A stretch of 64,000 bases of DNA from Marimonas arenosa (lineage in GTDB: Bacteria > Pseudomonadota > Alphaproteobacteria > Rhodobacterales > Rhodobacteraceae). The stretch is taken from NCBI RefSeq assembly GCF_030848945.1, contig NZ_JANHAX010000001.1:496001-560000 (forward strand), given 5' to 3'. The translations under genes were made by a program, and so were the position numbers. The notes under the pieces were generated by a model. The model saw only the letters and a program-made list of their open reading frames with translations. It was not told the DNA's origin and searched no databases. Positions 54,933 through 63,851 of the stretch are shown piece by piece (within the stretch, counting starts at the first letter, position 1; each line of letters begins with the position of its first letter).

Positions 54933-55355
54933 TCATGCCCTTGGTGGGATCGAATAGGTCAGCGACGCCCGCGCCACCGGCGTCGCGGCGCCTTCCGACC
55001 GGATCAGAACGTCACCGACTGCCAATACCCGGCCGAGTTTCAGAAGCCGGCATGACGCGATCAGGTCGCGGTCGGCTTCGGGTTTGCGCATGAAGTCGAT
55101 CGAACAGTTGGTCGTGACCGCCAGCGCCTGCCGCCCGATCATCGCCAGCACGATCATGTAGACCGCACAATCGGCCAACGCGAACATGCTCGGCCCCGAC
55201 ACCGTACTGCCGGGCCGAAGATGCCGCTCGGCCACCTTGAGCCGCAGGTCGATCTTCATGTCCTCAAGTCGATCGATGGCGAAATCTCCGGCGACCTGCG
55301 GGAAAACCTCCTCGAGGAAACCCAACAACTCGTCGGCCTGCATCTGTAACGGCAT
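54933..55355 (-). CDS. PaaI-family (hotdog) thioesterase
   Basis: A 140-residue hotdog-fold protein, MPLQMQADELLGFLEEVFPQ. The ATG at 55355 follows GGAGGGAAGCT, a strong ribosome-binding site that decides against the longer frame. Family parts are ERHLRPGSTVSGPSMFALAD, with the active-site Gly/Ser/Asp, then MIGRQALAVTTNCSIDFMRK. Relatives hydrolyse acyl-CoA thioesters. It is divergent from the enoyl-CoA hydratase gene with 58 bases between the start codons, which suggests shared control of an acyl-CoA pathway. Confidence 0.88.
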   Translation of the reverse strand: MPLQMQADELLGFLEEVFPQVAGDFAIDRLEDMKIDLRLKVAERHLRPGSTVSGPSMFALADCAVYMIVLAMIGRQALAVTTNCSIDFMRKPEADRDLIASCRLLKLGRVLAVGDVLIRSEGAATPVARASLTYSIPPRA

Positions 55356-55413
55356 AGCTTCCCTCCGCGCGCATTGCGGCTTAAAACTGTCGCCAAAGGC
55401 ACGGGAGAACAAG

Positions 55414-56199
55414 ATGACTTTGCTGGAACGTCACGACACCAATGCAATCGCGCGGCTTCACCTCAACGATCCGGGCAAACTCAATGCGCTTTCCGACGAG
55501 ATGCTCGCCGCGTTGCAGGCGCAGTTCAACGCGCTGAAACAGGACCGCGACATCCGGGCAGTGGTGATCTCCGGCGAAGGCAAGGCCTTCTGCGCCGGCC
55601 ACGATCTCAAACAGATGCAGCAAGGCCGCCAGGCCCCCGACGGCGGCAAGGCCTATTTCAAGGACCTTTTCGAGCGCTGCGGCCGGATGATGATGACGAT
55701 CCGAGAATTGCCGCAGCCGGTGATTGCAATGCCGCACGGAATCGCCACCGCCGCGGGCTGTCAGCTCGTCGCTTCCTGCGACATGGCGGTCGCCGCCGAA
55801 GGCACTCGTTTCGGCGTCAACGGCGTTAATATCGGGCTTTTCTGCTCGACACCGATGGTGGCGCTGAGCCGCAACGTCCACGCAAAGCAGGCCTTCGAGA
55901 TGCTCACCACCGGCGAGTTCATCGACGCCGCCCGCGCCCGCGAGATCGGGCTGGTCAACCGGGTCGCGCCGGCCGACCAACTGGAAGCTGAAACCCTGAA
56001 GCTGGCCGAAACCGTCGCGTCGAAACTCTCGGCGGCCGTCAAGGTCGGCAAACAGGCCTTCTACGACCAGATCGGTCTGCCTCTTGACCAAGCCTATGCC
56101 TATACCGGCGCAGTGATGGTCGAAAACATGCTGTGGCGCGATACAGACGAAGGCATCGCGGCCTTCATCGAGAAACGGCCGCCGGACTGGCAGCAGTGA
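55414..56199 (+). CDS. Enoyl-CoA hydratase/isomerase family protein
   Basis: A 261-residue crotonase-fold protein. The ATG at 55414 follows GGGAGAAC. The oxyanion-hole parts VISGEGKAFCAGHDLKQM and GIATAAGCQLVASCDMAVAA are clear. Of the two catalytic Glu of classical hydratases, the region GVNIGLFCSTPMVALSR has Gly/Phe/Cys, like the mammalian ECHDC3 type rather than ECHS1, so it may not be a normal beta-oxidation hydratase. RPPDWQQ ends the protein, again ECHDC3-like. The divergent neighbour is an acyl-CoA thioesterase. Confidence 0.85.
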   Translation: MTLLERHDTNAIARLHLNDPGKLNALSDEMLAALQAQFNALKQDRDIRAVVISGEGKAFCAGHDLKQMQQGRQAPDGGKAYFKDLFERCGRMMMTIRELPQPVIAMPHGIATAAGCQLVASCDMAVAAEGTRFGVNGVNIGLFCSTPMVALSRNVHAKQAFEMLTTGEFIDAARAREIGLVNRVAPADQLEAETLKLAETVASKLSAAVKVGKQAFYDQIGLPLDQAYAYTGAVMVENMLWRDTDEGIAAFIEKRPPDWQQ

Positions 56200-56221
56200 T
56201 CCATCGCGGCGGTCACGCCGA

Positions 56222-57079
56222 ATGACGCTTTTCGGCTTTTCCCTCGTCCTATTTGCCGCCATTTGCCACGCGACGTGGAATTTTCTCGTCAAGCGGATCA
56301 GCGCCGGACCCGAACTCGTCTTTCTGTTTTCGGCCATGTCGACGCTCGTCTACCTGCCGCTTGCGGTCTGGTACGGCCGGGAGATCACCGGATTCTCGCA
56401 GGTGCAGTTTCTCTTTCTCTTCGGCACCGCGCTTCTGCACACCGGTTATTTCGTCATGCTGCAAACCGGCTATCGCCACGGCGACCTGTCGTTGGTCTAT
56501 CCAACCGCCCGGTCCACTGGTCCTTTGCTGTCCGTCAGTTTCGCTGTTTTGGTACTGGGCGAAGTTGCGTCATGGCAGGCCATTGCCGGCGGGGTTCTGA
56601 TCGTCTTCGGCGTGCTGATGCTAGGCGGCGGCTTGAAGGCCCGAAAGGGAGACGGAACGCTGAAATCACTGGGCTTCGGGCTGATCGTCGGGTGCTTCAT
56701 TGGCGCCTATACGGTATGGGATGCCTATGCCGTCGCTCAGTTGATGATCGCGCCCGTGCTGATGGACTGGTTTTCAAATCTCGGCCGCACGCTGATCATG
56801 ACTCCGGTGGCGATGCGGCGTCGTGCGGCGTTGCGGCTGTTGTGGCAAAACCACTGGCATGAAGCGTTGCTCGTCGGCATCATCTCGCCGCTGGCTTATA
56901 TTCTCGTGCTCTACGCTATGACCTTTACGCCGGTGCTTTACGTGGCGCCCCTTCGTGAAACCTCCGTACTCCTCGCGGTGTTGCTCGGCGCGTGGCTGCT
57001 GCGCGAGGGAGATCTGCGCCGGCGGTTAAACTGGGCCGCGGTGATCGTCGCCGGTGTGGCCCTGCTGGCTACTGGCTAG
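56222..57079 (+). CDS. EamA-family (DMT) transporter
   Basis: A 285-residue ten-helix protein, MTLFGFSLVLFAAICHATWN, with the EamA halves LSLVYPTARSTGPLLSVSFA (near residue 91) and FTPVLYVAPLRETSVLLAVL, LGAWLLREG near the end. This subgroup often carries the YPxARxTGP motif. It is 22 bases after the enoyl-CoA hydratase gene and may be in its operon. Substrate unknown. Its stop overlaps the end of the convergent nitrilase gene by 4 bases. Confidence 0.88.
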   Translation: MTLFGFSLVLFAAICHATWNFLVKRISAGPELVFLFSAMSTLVYLPLAVWYGREITGFSQVQFLFLFGTALLHTGYFVMLQTGYRHGDLSLVYPTARSTGPLLSVSFAVLVLGEVASWQAIAGGVLIVFGVLMLGGGLKARKGDGTLKSLGFGLIVGCFIGAYTVWDAYAVAQLMIAPVLMDWFSNLGRTLIMTPVAMRRRAALRLLWQNHWHEALLVGIISPLAYILVLYAMTFTPVLYVAPLRETSVLLAVLLGAWLLREGDLRRRLNWAAVIVAGVALLATG

Positions 57080-57852
57080 AACCGCAGAGTCGCGTGATCC
57101 CGCAGGTAAGGCAGCCGGTCCCGGGCCTTTCTGACCCGAGCCGGATCGATTTCGGCCAGCAACACCTCTTCTTTGCGCCCTGCGCGCGCCAGCTCTTCAC
57201 CATCGGGCGCGGCAATAAAGCTTTCGCCGAGAAAAGCCAGCCCGCCCTCGTCGCCGCAATGATTGGCGTAGGCCAAGTAAACGCCGTTCTCGTAGGCGCG
57301 ACTGGGCACCATGGTGCGCGCGACCCACGCCCATTGTGCCCCGAGCGCGGTTGGGACCAGGATCAGGTCCGCCCCAAGGGCGGCAACGTGCCGCGCCGGT
57401 TCGACAAACTCGATGTCGTAGCAGATCAGCGAGGCAATCCGAAGGCCGTTCAACTCGAACAGCGCACAACCTTCGCCGGCCGAAAAGTTGTCCCGTTCCG
57501 CGCCCGGCGGAATTGCCAGCTTGCGCTGATGCAGAAGGCGCCTGCCATTCGGGCCATAGCATTGCACCGCATTGAAAATGCGACCGGCAGCGGCTTCGGC
57601 AAAGCCGCAATGCACTGCAATTGCGTGGCGCTCTGCAAGGTTCGACAAGGCTGACGCGATCGCCCCGTCGGCTGGCTCCGCCCGTGCCCGGACCGCGTGG
57701 CCGATATTGTAGCCGATGGCAAAGAGTTCGGGGCACAACACGAGATCGGCCTTGCCGGCAAGGCCGCCGAGCCGCGCATCAAGCCAGGTCAGTCGCGCGG
57801 TCCCGTCGCCGAGATCGCCGGGCGTCTGCAGAACGGCCAGCCGCAGGCTCAT
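57076..57852 (-). CDS. Carbon-nitrogen hydrolase (nitrilase superfamily)
   Basis: A 258-residue nitrilase-fold hydrolase. The Glu-Lys-Cys triad is visible: E in VLCPELFAIGYNIG (near residue 42), K in RRLLHQRKLAIPPG (near 110) and C in IASLICYDIEFVEPARH (near 142). The start MSLRLAVLQTPGDLGDGTAR is at 57852, where it overlaps the stop of the M24 gene by 4 bases. Such enzymes act on amides or nitriles, for example N-carbamoyl compounds. Coupling to a creatinase-like M24 hydrolase suggests the two take part in breakdown of a nitrogenous compound. Confidence 0.9.
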   Translation of the reverse strand: MSLRLAVLQTPGDLGDGTARLTWLDARLGGLAGKADLVLCPELFAIGYNIGHAVRARAEPADGAIASALSNLAERHAIAVHCGFAEAAAGRIFNAVQCYGPNGRRLLHQRKLAIPPGAERDNFSAGEGCALFELNGLRIASLICYDIEFVEPARHVAALGADLILVPTALGAQWAWVARTMVPSRAYENGVYLAYANHCGDEGGLAFLGESFIAAPDGEELARAGRKEEVLLAEIDPARVRKARDRLPYLRDHATLRF

Positions 57853-59003
57853 CCAGCAACCATCACTTCGCGCGGGTAGCTCGTCAGGAAGTCGAAACCG
57901 GTCTCGGTCACCACAACCGAGTCCCCGATCCGACCCGCCGTCTGTCCGTCGACCGAGATGCCTCCGTCGACGGCAAAGGTCATGCCCGGTTGCAGCACCG
58001 TCCGATCGCCCTCCTTCAATTCGGGCGCCTCGAGATAGGCCACGCCGATCGACCTTCCGGTGCGATATCCGGTCTCGTAGCCGCGTTCGCGATAGACCTC
58101 GTTTGCAGCAGCCGCCACCTCCTGCGCCTCGACCTCGGGCCGGATCGCCGCCAACGCCGCGGCTTGGGCATCGATTGCCGCCTGTTGCACCCGGGCGTTC
58201 TTGTCGCTCACTGTGCCGACATGGAACATCCGGTCGAAGCCCAGCTTGTATTGCTTGAACTGCGCCATGTTGCAGAAACAAAAATAAACCGGATCGCCGT
58301 GGTCGTAGGCTTTCACCGAGGCGCGGCGGTGCACCATTGAAGTGTCGCGACCGCTCTGCACGATTTGCAGATTGTGGATCATCGGGCTGACGAAACGCTC
58401 CCAGCCCTTCGCGGTCAGGAAACCCGCCGCCGCTCGGGTGCCGGCATCGATCACCGCCAGCGCGCTTTCCCATTCCTGCGCGCCTTCGCGCAACGAGCCG
58501 TGCGCCGCCCGCATCATCGCACCCGCAATCTGCCCGGCCTGACGCATCACCTCGATCTCGAGCGGTGACTTGATCATCCGCTGCGCGCCCAGCAGCGGGC
58601 CGATATCGAACAGCGCCATGCCCGGCCAGCGCTCGTCCAGCATGTTGCGGACCACCGCGGGAATCGAGGCCTTTTCCACCCAAAGCGCGCCCGGCACTTC
58701 GCCCAGAGCCTCGCCCAGCACCCGCGGCCAGCCGCGCTGGCCGAAATCTTCCCAGACCCGAACGTCCTCGATCCAGGTCATATCCGAAACCATTTCCGCT
58801 TCCATCAGCGGCGTGATCACTAAGGGCGCGCCATCTTTTTCGAGCAAGAGCATCGTCGGGCGTCCGAACTCGATTCCCAGATACCCCCAGAACCCGGCCA
58901 GATAGGCAATTGAGCTTTCATCGGTGAAGAGCGCACGGTCGATGCCAGCTTCGCGCATCCTCGCCTGCAACATCTCCGTGCGCCGCCTTGCTTCCTCTAG
59001 CAT
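57849..59003 (-). CDS. M24-family creatinase/aminopeptidase P-like hydrolase, metal ligands lost
   Basis: A 384-residue pita-bread-fold protein with a creatinase N-terminal domain (MLEEARRRTEMLQARMREAG to about 130) and the M24 domain. The five metal ligands of methionine/Xaa-Pro peptidases are not kept: the DxG region reads GDPVYFCFCNMAQFKQYKLG, the usual HE pair region reads RTGRSIGVAYLEAPELKE, the TxEPG region reads MTFAVDGGISVDG and RIED reads RIGD. Creatinase likewise lacks metal. The ATG at 59003 follows GGGGGGACC; the longer frame is not supported. It overlaps the nitrilase gene by 4 bases. Substrate is unknown. Confidence 0.85.
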   Translation of the reverse strand: MLEEARRRTEMLQARMREAGIDRALFTDESSIAYLAGFWGYLGIEFGRPTMLLLEKDGAPLVITPLMEAEMVSDMTWIEDVRVWEDFGQRGWPRVLGEALGEVPGALWVEKASIPAVVRNMLDERWPGMALFDIGPLLGAQRMIKSPLEIEVMRQAGQIAGAMMRAAHGSLREGAQEWESALAVIDAGTRAAAGFLTAKGWERFVSPMIHNLQIVQSGRDTSMVHRRASVKAYDHGDPVYFCFCNMAQFKQYKLGFDRMFHVGTVSDKNARVQQAAIDAQAAALAAIRPEVEAQEVAAAANEVYRERGYETGYRTGRSIGVAYLEAPELKEGDRTVLQPGMTFAVDGGISVDGQTAGRIGDSVVVTETGFDFLTSYPREVMVAG

Positions 59004-59208
59004 GAGGTCCCCCCAATCTTCGCTTCCCCATCTTTTCGATCTTGAAGCGAAAAAAACCGGCAAACCGCGACAGGATTGTCCCGTTTCCGGCACGCGGCAA
59101 TGGATCGTTTCCAGAATGGTGCCCGATTTTTTCCACATTTGCCCCTATTTTGCCGCAATTGGCTTTGCTAGGTTAAAGTTAACGAACCAGGAGATCTTGG
59201 TTTCCGTC

Positions 59209-60510
59209 ATGCTCAAGTGGGTCACCGCCGGCATTCTGTCTCTCCAGGCCGCTGTCTCTCAGGCCGCCGACCTTCCGAACCCGGTGACCCACTCGGACTT
59301 TCCCTCCGATCCGATGTCGACCGTCCTTCTGGGGCGCGATCTGTTTTTCGACCCGATCCTGTCAGGCAACCGCAACATTGCCTGCGCCACCTGTCATCAC
59401 AACACCCTGATTTCGGGCGACGTCGACCGCGACCTCGGGTCGACGCGCCGGGGACAGGCCGACAATGTCGCCAAAGCCCTCAAACACCGCAATGTTCCGG
59501 CGTTGTTCAATCTTGGGGCCACGGAGTTCGTCACGTTGTCTCATGACGGCCGTGTTTCGCGCGACCCCTCCGCGCGCATGGGTTTTGCCATGCCGGACGG
59601 TGCGACATTGGAACGCCCCGTTCCCAATGCGCTGGCAGCGCAAGCTATGATGGCTCTGACCAATCCCGACGAAATGGCCGGCAGCCTAGGTGAAAACGTA
59701 ATTGCCGAGTTGGTGGCCCGCGGCAAGATCCGCGGCCTAAACGGCGCTTGGCAGAAGATCACTGAAAGGGTTGAGGCGATCCCGACCTATCGCCGTCGTT
59801 TCGACATGTTGACTGGGCCGCACGAGCCCCTACACGTAACCGATATTGCCAAGGCGCTTGCGGCCTACACGGCTTACGAGTTTCGCGCCACCGACAGCCC
59901 GTTTGACGCCTATCTCTCGGACCGTCCCCATGCCCTGACCCCACCGCAGAAACGCGGGCTCGATCTGTTCTACGGCAAGGCCGGATGTTCAACCTGTCAT
60001 GCTGGGCCGTTTCAGACCGATCACGACTTTCACGCCATTGGCACGCCGCAGGTTGGTTCCGGCAAGGGGCATGGCGAGCCTCTGTCGGATCATGGCCGCG
60101 CCGCGGTCACCGGTGAGACGGTCGACCTCTATCGTTTTCGCACGCCATCGCTTCGCAATGTCGCGCTGACCGCGCCCTATGGTCATTCCGGAGCCTACGC
60201 GACGCTTGAGGCGGTGGTTCGTCACCATCTCGGTCCGGGCCGCACGCTCTTGGCCTACGACCTGTCCGCCATGACCCTACCGGGGCTCAATAGCACCGCG
60301 CCGCCGACGGCGCCAATACCGGGCGCGGACGAGATCACCCGCATCGCCGAAGCCGTGGAGCATGCCCCCGTAGCGCTGAGTGATGCCGACGTCGACGACC
60401 TGCTGGCCTTTCTGCATGCCCTCACCGACCCGTATGCCGCCATTGGCCGACTTGGGGCACCGGCGCAGGTGCCGTCCGGCTTGCCGACCTCCAGGCTGGT
60501 GCTGCACTAG
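59209..60510 (+). CDS. Di-haem cytochrome c peroxidase family protein (CcpA/MauG)
   Basis: A 433-residue periplasmic protein. A signal peptide (WVTAGILSLQAAVSQAA) ends near residue 21. Two haem c sites are seen: CATCHHN near residue 62 and CSTCHAGPFQTDHDFHAIGT near 263, and FRTPSLRNVALTAPYGHSGA near 325 is the typical C-terminal region. Length is above classical CcpA (about 330), like the larger MauG-related group. It reduces H2O2 or carries out oxidative modification. The ATG at 59209 has a rather distant AGGAG; the preceding TTG at 59197 is an alternative. Confidence 0.88.
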   Translation: MLKWVTAGILSLQAAVSQAADLPNPVTHSDFPSDPMSTVLLGRDLFFDPILSGNRNIACATCHHNTLISGDVDRDLGSTRRGQADNVAKALKHRNVPALFNLGATEFVTLSHDGRVSRDPSARMGFAMPDGATLERPVPNALAAQAMMALTNPDEMAGSLGENVIAELVARGKIRGLNGAWQKITERVEAIPTYRRRFDMLTGPHEPLHVTDIAKALAAYTAYEFRATDSPFDAYLSDRPHALTPPQKRGLDLFYGKAGCSTCHAGPFQTDHDFHAIGTPQVGSGKGHGEPLSDHGRAAVTGETVDLYRFRTPSLRNVALTAPYGHSGAYATLEAVVRHHLGPGRTLLAYDLSAMTLPGLNSTAPPTAPIPGADEITRIAEAVEHAPVALSDADVDDLLAFLHALTDPYAAIGRLGAPAQVPSGLPTSRLVLH

Positions 60511-60549
60511 GCCTTTCCAATCGCCCCGGCATCCCCTACATCCGCCCCC

Positions 60550-61896
60550 ATGGAAACGTTGCATATCATCGGCGGCGGGCTGGCGGGCTCAGAAGCGGCG
60601 TGGCAGGCCGCGAAAATGGGCATCAACGTGGTGATCCACGAAATGCGGCCCACTGTGGGCACCTTCGCCCACAAAACCGGCAACCTTGCGGAAATGGTCT
60701 GTTCGAATTCTTTCCGCTCGGATGACAGCGAACAGAACGCCGTCGGTCTGCTGCACTGGGAGATGCGCGCGGCCGGCGGCCTGATCATGGAAATGGCGGA
60801 TGCCCACCGTCTTCCCGCCGGCGGTGCACTGGCCGTCGACCGTGACCCGTTCGCCGCGGCGGTGACCGCCCGGCTGACCGAGCATCCGAATGTGTCCCTC
60901 CAACCGGGCGAAATGACCGTTTTGCCCGACAGCGGCCATTGGATCATTGCCACGGGTCCGCTCACGTCCACGGCGCTCGGTGCTGCGATCCAGGCCGAAA
61001 CCGGCGCCGACCGGCTCGCGTTTTTCGATGCCATTGCCCCAATCGTCTATACCGACAGCATCGACATGTCGGTGACCTGGGCGCAAAGTCGCTACGACAA
61101 AGGCGACACCGAGGAGGAACGCAAGGCATATCTCAATTGCCCGATGACCAAGGCCCAGTACGAGGCCTTCATCGACGCGCTCCTGGAAGCTGAAAAGACC
61201 GAGTTCCATGATGGCGAAACCGCCACTTATTTCGATGGCTGCCTGCCGATCGAGGTCATGGCCGAACGCGGTCGTGAGACCCTGCGCCATGGACCGATGA
61301 AGCCGGTTGGGCTGACCAATGCACACAACCCGTCCGAGAAGCCTTATGCCGTCGTCCAGCTCCGGCGGGACAATGCGTTGGGCACGCTCTACAATATTGT
61401 CGGCTTCCAGACAAAAATGAAGTATGGCGCGCAATCAACTGTTTTCAGGATGATTCCCGGGCTTGAAAACGCGTCTTTCGCACGACTTGGCGGAATTCAC
61501 CGCAACACATTCATAAACTCCCCCACGTTGCTGGACGACCGGATGCGACTGCGCTCGCGCCCGAATATCCGCTTTGCCGGACAGGTGACCGGTGTTGAGG
61601 GTTATGTCGAATCTGCGGCCATGGGCCTGCTGGCCGGACGCATGGCCGCCGCCGAGATCCTCGGACGCGATCTCGCGCCTCCGCCGCCGGAAACCGCGAC
61701 CGGCGCCCTGATCACCCACATCACCGGCGGGGCCGAGGCAAAGACATTCCAGCCGATGAACGTAAATTTTGGCCTGTTCCCGCCGGTCGAGGGGCTGCGC
61801 GGCGGCCGCCGTGGCCGCAAGGATCGCTACAAGGCCTATACCGACCGGGCCAAGACGTTCTGGCGCGAGTGGCTGGACGCCCAAGGCGCTTCCTGA
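60550..61896 (+). CDS. trmFO: Methylenetetrahydrofolate-tRNA-(uracil-5-)-methyltransferase TrmFO
   Basis: A 448-residue FAD enzyme forming m5U54 in the T-loop of tRNA with folate as methyl donor. The Rossmann motif [20 protein letters not shown], Cys51 in [20 protein letters not shown] and the second redox Cys in [20 protein letters not shown] are all present, as is the C-terminal [12 protein letters not shown]. Length is standard. It starts a tRNA-modification-rich group: a methyltransferase gene follows 12 bases later, then gluQ. Confidence 0.96.
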   Translation: METLHIIGGGLAGSEAAWQAAKMGINVVIHEMRPTVGTFAHKTGNLAEMVCSNSFRSDDSEQNAVGLLHWEMRAAGGLIMEMADAHRLPAGGALAVDRDPFAAAVTARLTEHPNVSLQPGEMTVLPDSGHWIIATGPLTSTALGAAIQAETGADRLAFFDAIAPIVYTDSIDMSVTWAQSRYDKGDTEEERKAYLNCPMTKAQYEAFIDALLEAEKTEFHDGETATYFDGCLPIEVMAERGRETLRHGPMKPVGLTNAHNPSEKPYAVVQLRRDNALGTLYNIVGFQTKMKYGAQSTVFRMIPGLENASFARLGGIHRNTFINSPTLLDDRMRLRSRPNIRFAGQVTGVEGYVESAAMGLLAGRMAAAEILGRDLAPPPPETATGALITHITGGAEAKTFQPMNVNFGLFPPVEGLRGGRRGRKDRYKAYTDRAKTFWREWLDAQGAS

Positions 61897-61908
61897 CACA
61901 CTCGCGAC

Positions 61909-62523
61909 ATGGCAGAGAAATTTCTCGAAAAGACCTATGGCTGTGAAACGCCCGACGCCACCCGCGCTCACTACGACAGGTGGGCGGCGACCTATGACGC
62001 GGAAATAGCCGAAAACGGCTATGCCACCCCGGCGCGCTGTGCTGGCGCATTGGCCCGACAGCTGAACGACAAGAGTGCTCCGATCCTCGATTTCGGCTGT
62101 GGGACTGGGCTTTCGGGCGTGGCGCTGGCGGCGCAGGGCTTCACCTGTATCGACGGCATCGACCCGGCGGCCGGTATGCTGGCTGAGGCCGAGAAACGCG
62201 GGCTCTATCGAAAACTGATCCATATCGATCCGGGGTCCGACCTCCCCGGCGCACCCGGCAGCTATGCCGCGATTGCAGCCATCGGGGTCATTGGGGTCGG
62301 CGCTGCGCCGCCCGAGGTGATGGACCAGATCGCCGCCGCGCTCGCGCCGGGCGGGCTGCTGGTGTTTTCCTTCAACGATCACGCGTTGGAAGACTCCGAT
62401 TGCGCCGCCAAACGCGATGCCCTGCTGGCCAACGGCACGATGCGCAAACTGGAGGAAAGCTATGGCGACCACCTCCCCGGTATAGGACTGAACTCTAGCG
62501 TCTACGTATTTGAAAAACTGTGA
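61909..62523 (+). CDS. Class I SAM-dependent methyltransferase
   Basis: A 204-residue methyltransferase with motif I ILDFGCGTGLSGVALAAQGF near residue 60, DGIDPAAGMLAEAEKRGLY as motif II/acidic loop and FSFNDHALED as a later motif. The N terminus YGCETPDATRAHYDRWAATY is like the Williams-Beuren-type or UbiE-like group. Its substrate is unknown. It lies 12 bases after trmFO and overlaps the gluQ start, so it is part of that operon. Confidence 0.88.
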   Translation: MAEKFLEKTYGCETPDATRAHYDRWAATYDAEIAENGYATPARCAGALARQLNDKSAPILDFGCGTGLSGVALAAQGFTCIDGIDPAAGMLAEAEKRGLYRKLIHIDPGSDLPGAPGSYAAIAAIGVIGVGAAPPEVMDQIAAALAPGGLLVFSFNDHALEDSDCAAKRDALLANGTMRKLEESYGDHLPGIGLNSSVYVFEKL

Positions 62524-63395
62524 CTTTCCGGACCCGTTTCGCCCCATCTCCCACCGGCCCGCTGCATCTCGGCCATGCCTATTCCGGCCTTTTTGCCTTT
62601 GATCTCGCGCAGCGCGCCGGTGGCGCGTTCCTGCTGCGGATCGATGATATTGATGCCTCTCGTTCTCGTCCGGAATGGGAGGCACAGATCTACGACGACC
62701 TGACCTGGCTCGGTCTGACCTGGCCGAAACCGGTGCGGCGCCAATCCGAGCATTTGCCCGCCTATCGCGCGGCGCTTTCGTATCTCTGGGCGCGCGGCCT
62801 GCTCTATCCCTGCAGCTGCAGTCGCCGCGATATCGCCGCCGCCGCCTCGGCCCCACAGGAAGACAGCCCGCCGATCGGACCGGACGGAATCGTTTATCCC
62901 GGCACGTGCCGCCCGTCGCATCCGCCCGAGGGCACCCTGCCGGAAACGGTACTGCGTCTCGATATGCGCCGGGCACTCGGCACCCTGCAGGCCCAGGCCC
63001 TGCGCCCGCTGCTGGGGTTTAAAGAAGACGGCGCCGGGCCGGAAGGCCAAACCGGGCAGATCCGGCTCGACCCCGAAGCGTTGGTCGAAACTATCGGCGA
63101 CGTGGTGCTGGCGCGCGGCGGCATGGGAGGCTCTTATCACCTGTCTGTGGTGGTGGACGATGCGGTGCAACGCATCACGCACGTGATCCGCGGACGCGAC
63201 CTCTTCGGCGCCACAGCCATTCACGTGGTGCTGCAGCGCCTGCTTGAGCTGCCGACACCCATCTATCACCACCACCGGCTCATCCGCGACGAGACCGGCA
63301 AACGGCTAGCCAAGCGTGACGATGCTCGGGCCATCGCGAAATACCGCGCCGACGGCTTAACCCCACGGCAAATTCGGGAAATGGTAGGGCTGTGA
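62520..63395 (+). CDS. gluQ: Glutamyl-Q tRNA(Asp) synthetase
   Basis: A 291-residue paralogue of the catalytic part of glutamyl-tRNA synthetase, which attaches glutamate to queuosine in tRNA(Asp). It starts with GTG at 62520, overlapping the previous stop by four bases. The HIGH-type motif is in APSPTGPLHLGHAYSGLFAF; the zinc ligands are in YPCSCSRRDI and YPGTCRP; the KMSKS counterpart is TGKRLAKRDDA. The anticodon-binding domain of GltX is missing, as expected. It ends 16 bases before the hisI stop. Confidence 0.95.
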   Translation: MTFRTRFAPSPTGPLHLGHAYSGLFAFDLAQRAGGAFLLRIDDIDASRSRPEWEAQIYDDLTWLGLTWPKPVRRQSEHLPAYRAALSYLWARGLLYPCSCSRRDIAAAASAPQEDSPPIGPDGIVYPGTCRPSHPPEGTLPETVLRLDMRRALGTLQAQALRPLLGFKEDGAGPEGQTGQIRLDPEALVETIGDVVLARGGMGGSYHLSVVVDDAVQRITHVIRGRDLFGATAIHVVLQRLLELPTPIYHHHRLIRDETGKRLAKRDDARAIAKYRADGLTPRQIREMVGL

Positions 63396-63411
63396 CGCAG
63401 CAAGAGGGGTT

Positions 63412-63771
63412 TCAGACCTCCGGCGACATGATCTGAATCTCGTCACCGTCACGGATCGCCGTGTAGAAACAACTGCGCCGATTAGTATGGCAGGCCGGCC
63501 CGGACTGGCGCACCAGCACCAGCAGGCAATCGCGGTCGCAATCGACTCGCAACTCGATCAATTCCTGAACATGTCCGCTGGTCTCGCCCTTGACCCAGAA
63601 GGCCTGGCGCGAGCGCGACCAGTAGGTTACCCGCCCGGTTTCGAGCGAACGCCGTACGGCCTCGGCATTCATCCAGGCCAGCATCAGCACCTCGCCAGTG
63701 TCGGCCTCCTGCGCGATTGCCGGGATCAGGCCCTGGTCGTTATAGGTTAGGCTACTTTCGTCGAACTGCAT
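63412..63771 (-). CDS. hisI: Phosphoribosyl-AMP cyclohydrolase
   Basis: A 119-residue enzyme of the third histidine step, opening the purine ring of PR-AMP. MQFDESSLTYNDQGLIPAIA and LMLAWMNAEAVRRSLETGRV, then YWSRSRQAFWVKGETSGHVQ match HisI; zinc and Mg ligands lie in RVDCDRDCLLVLVRQSGPAC and RRSCF. The ATG at 63771 follows AAGGGGG; the longer frame to 63789 is not supported. The PR-ATP pyrophosphatase domain HisE is not fused. It is divergent from the Fe-S scaffold gene. Confidence 0.95.
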   Translation of the reverse strand: MQFDESSLTYNDQGLIPAIAQEADTGEVLMLAWMNAEAVRRSLETGRVTYWSRSRQAFWVKGETSGHVQELIELRVDCDRDCLLVLVRQSGPACHTNRRSCFYTAIRDGDEIQIMSPEV

Positions 63772-63851
63772 CCCGCGCCCCCTTTGCATCCCGGCGTTCG
63801 CAGTCTATCTATGCCATGTCGCAGCGCGAGGGAAAGCCCGGGGAGACAGCG

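Noticed and set aside
61435-62976. A long minus-strand frame of over 500 codons
   Set aside because: It runs opposite trmFO, the methyltransferase and gluQ, and its translation has no domain-like content.
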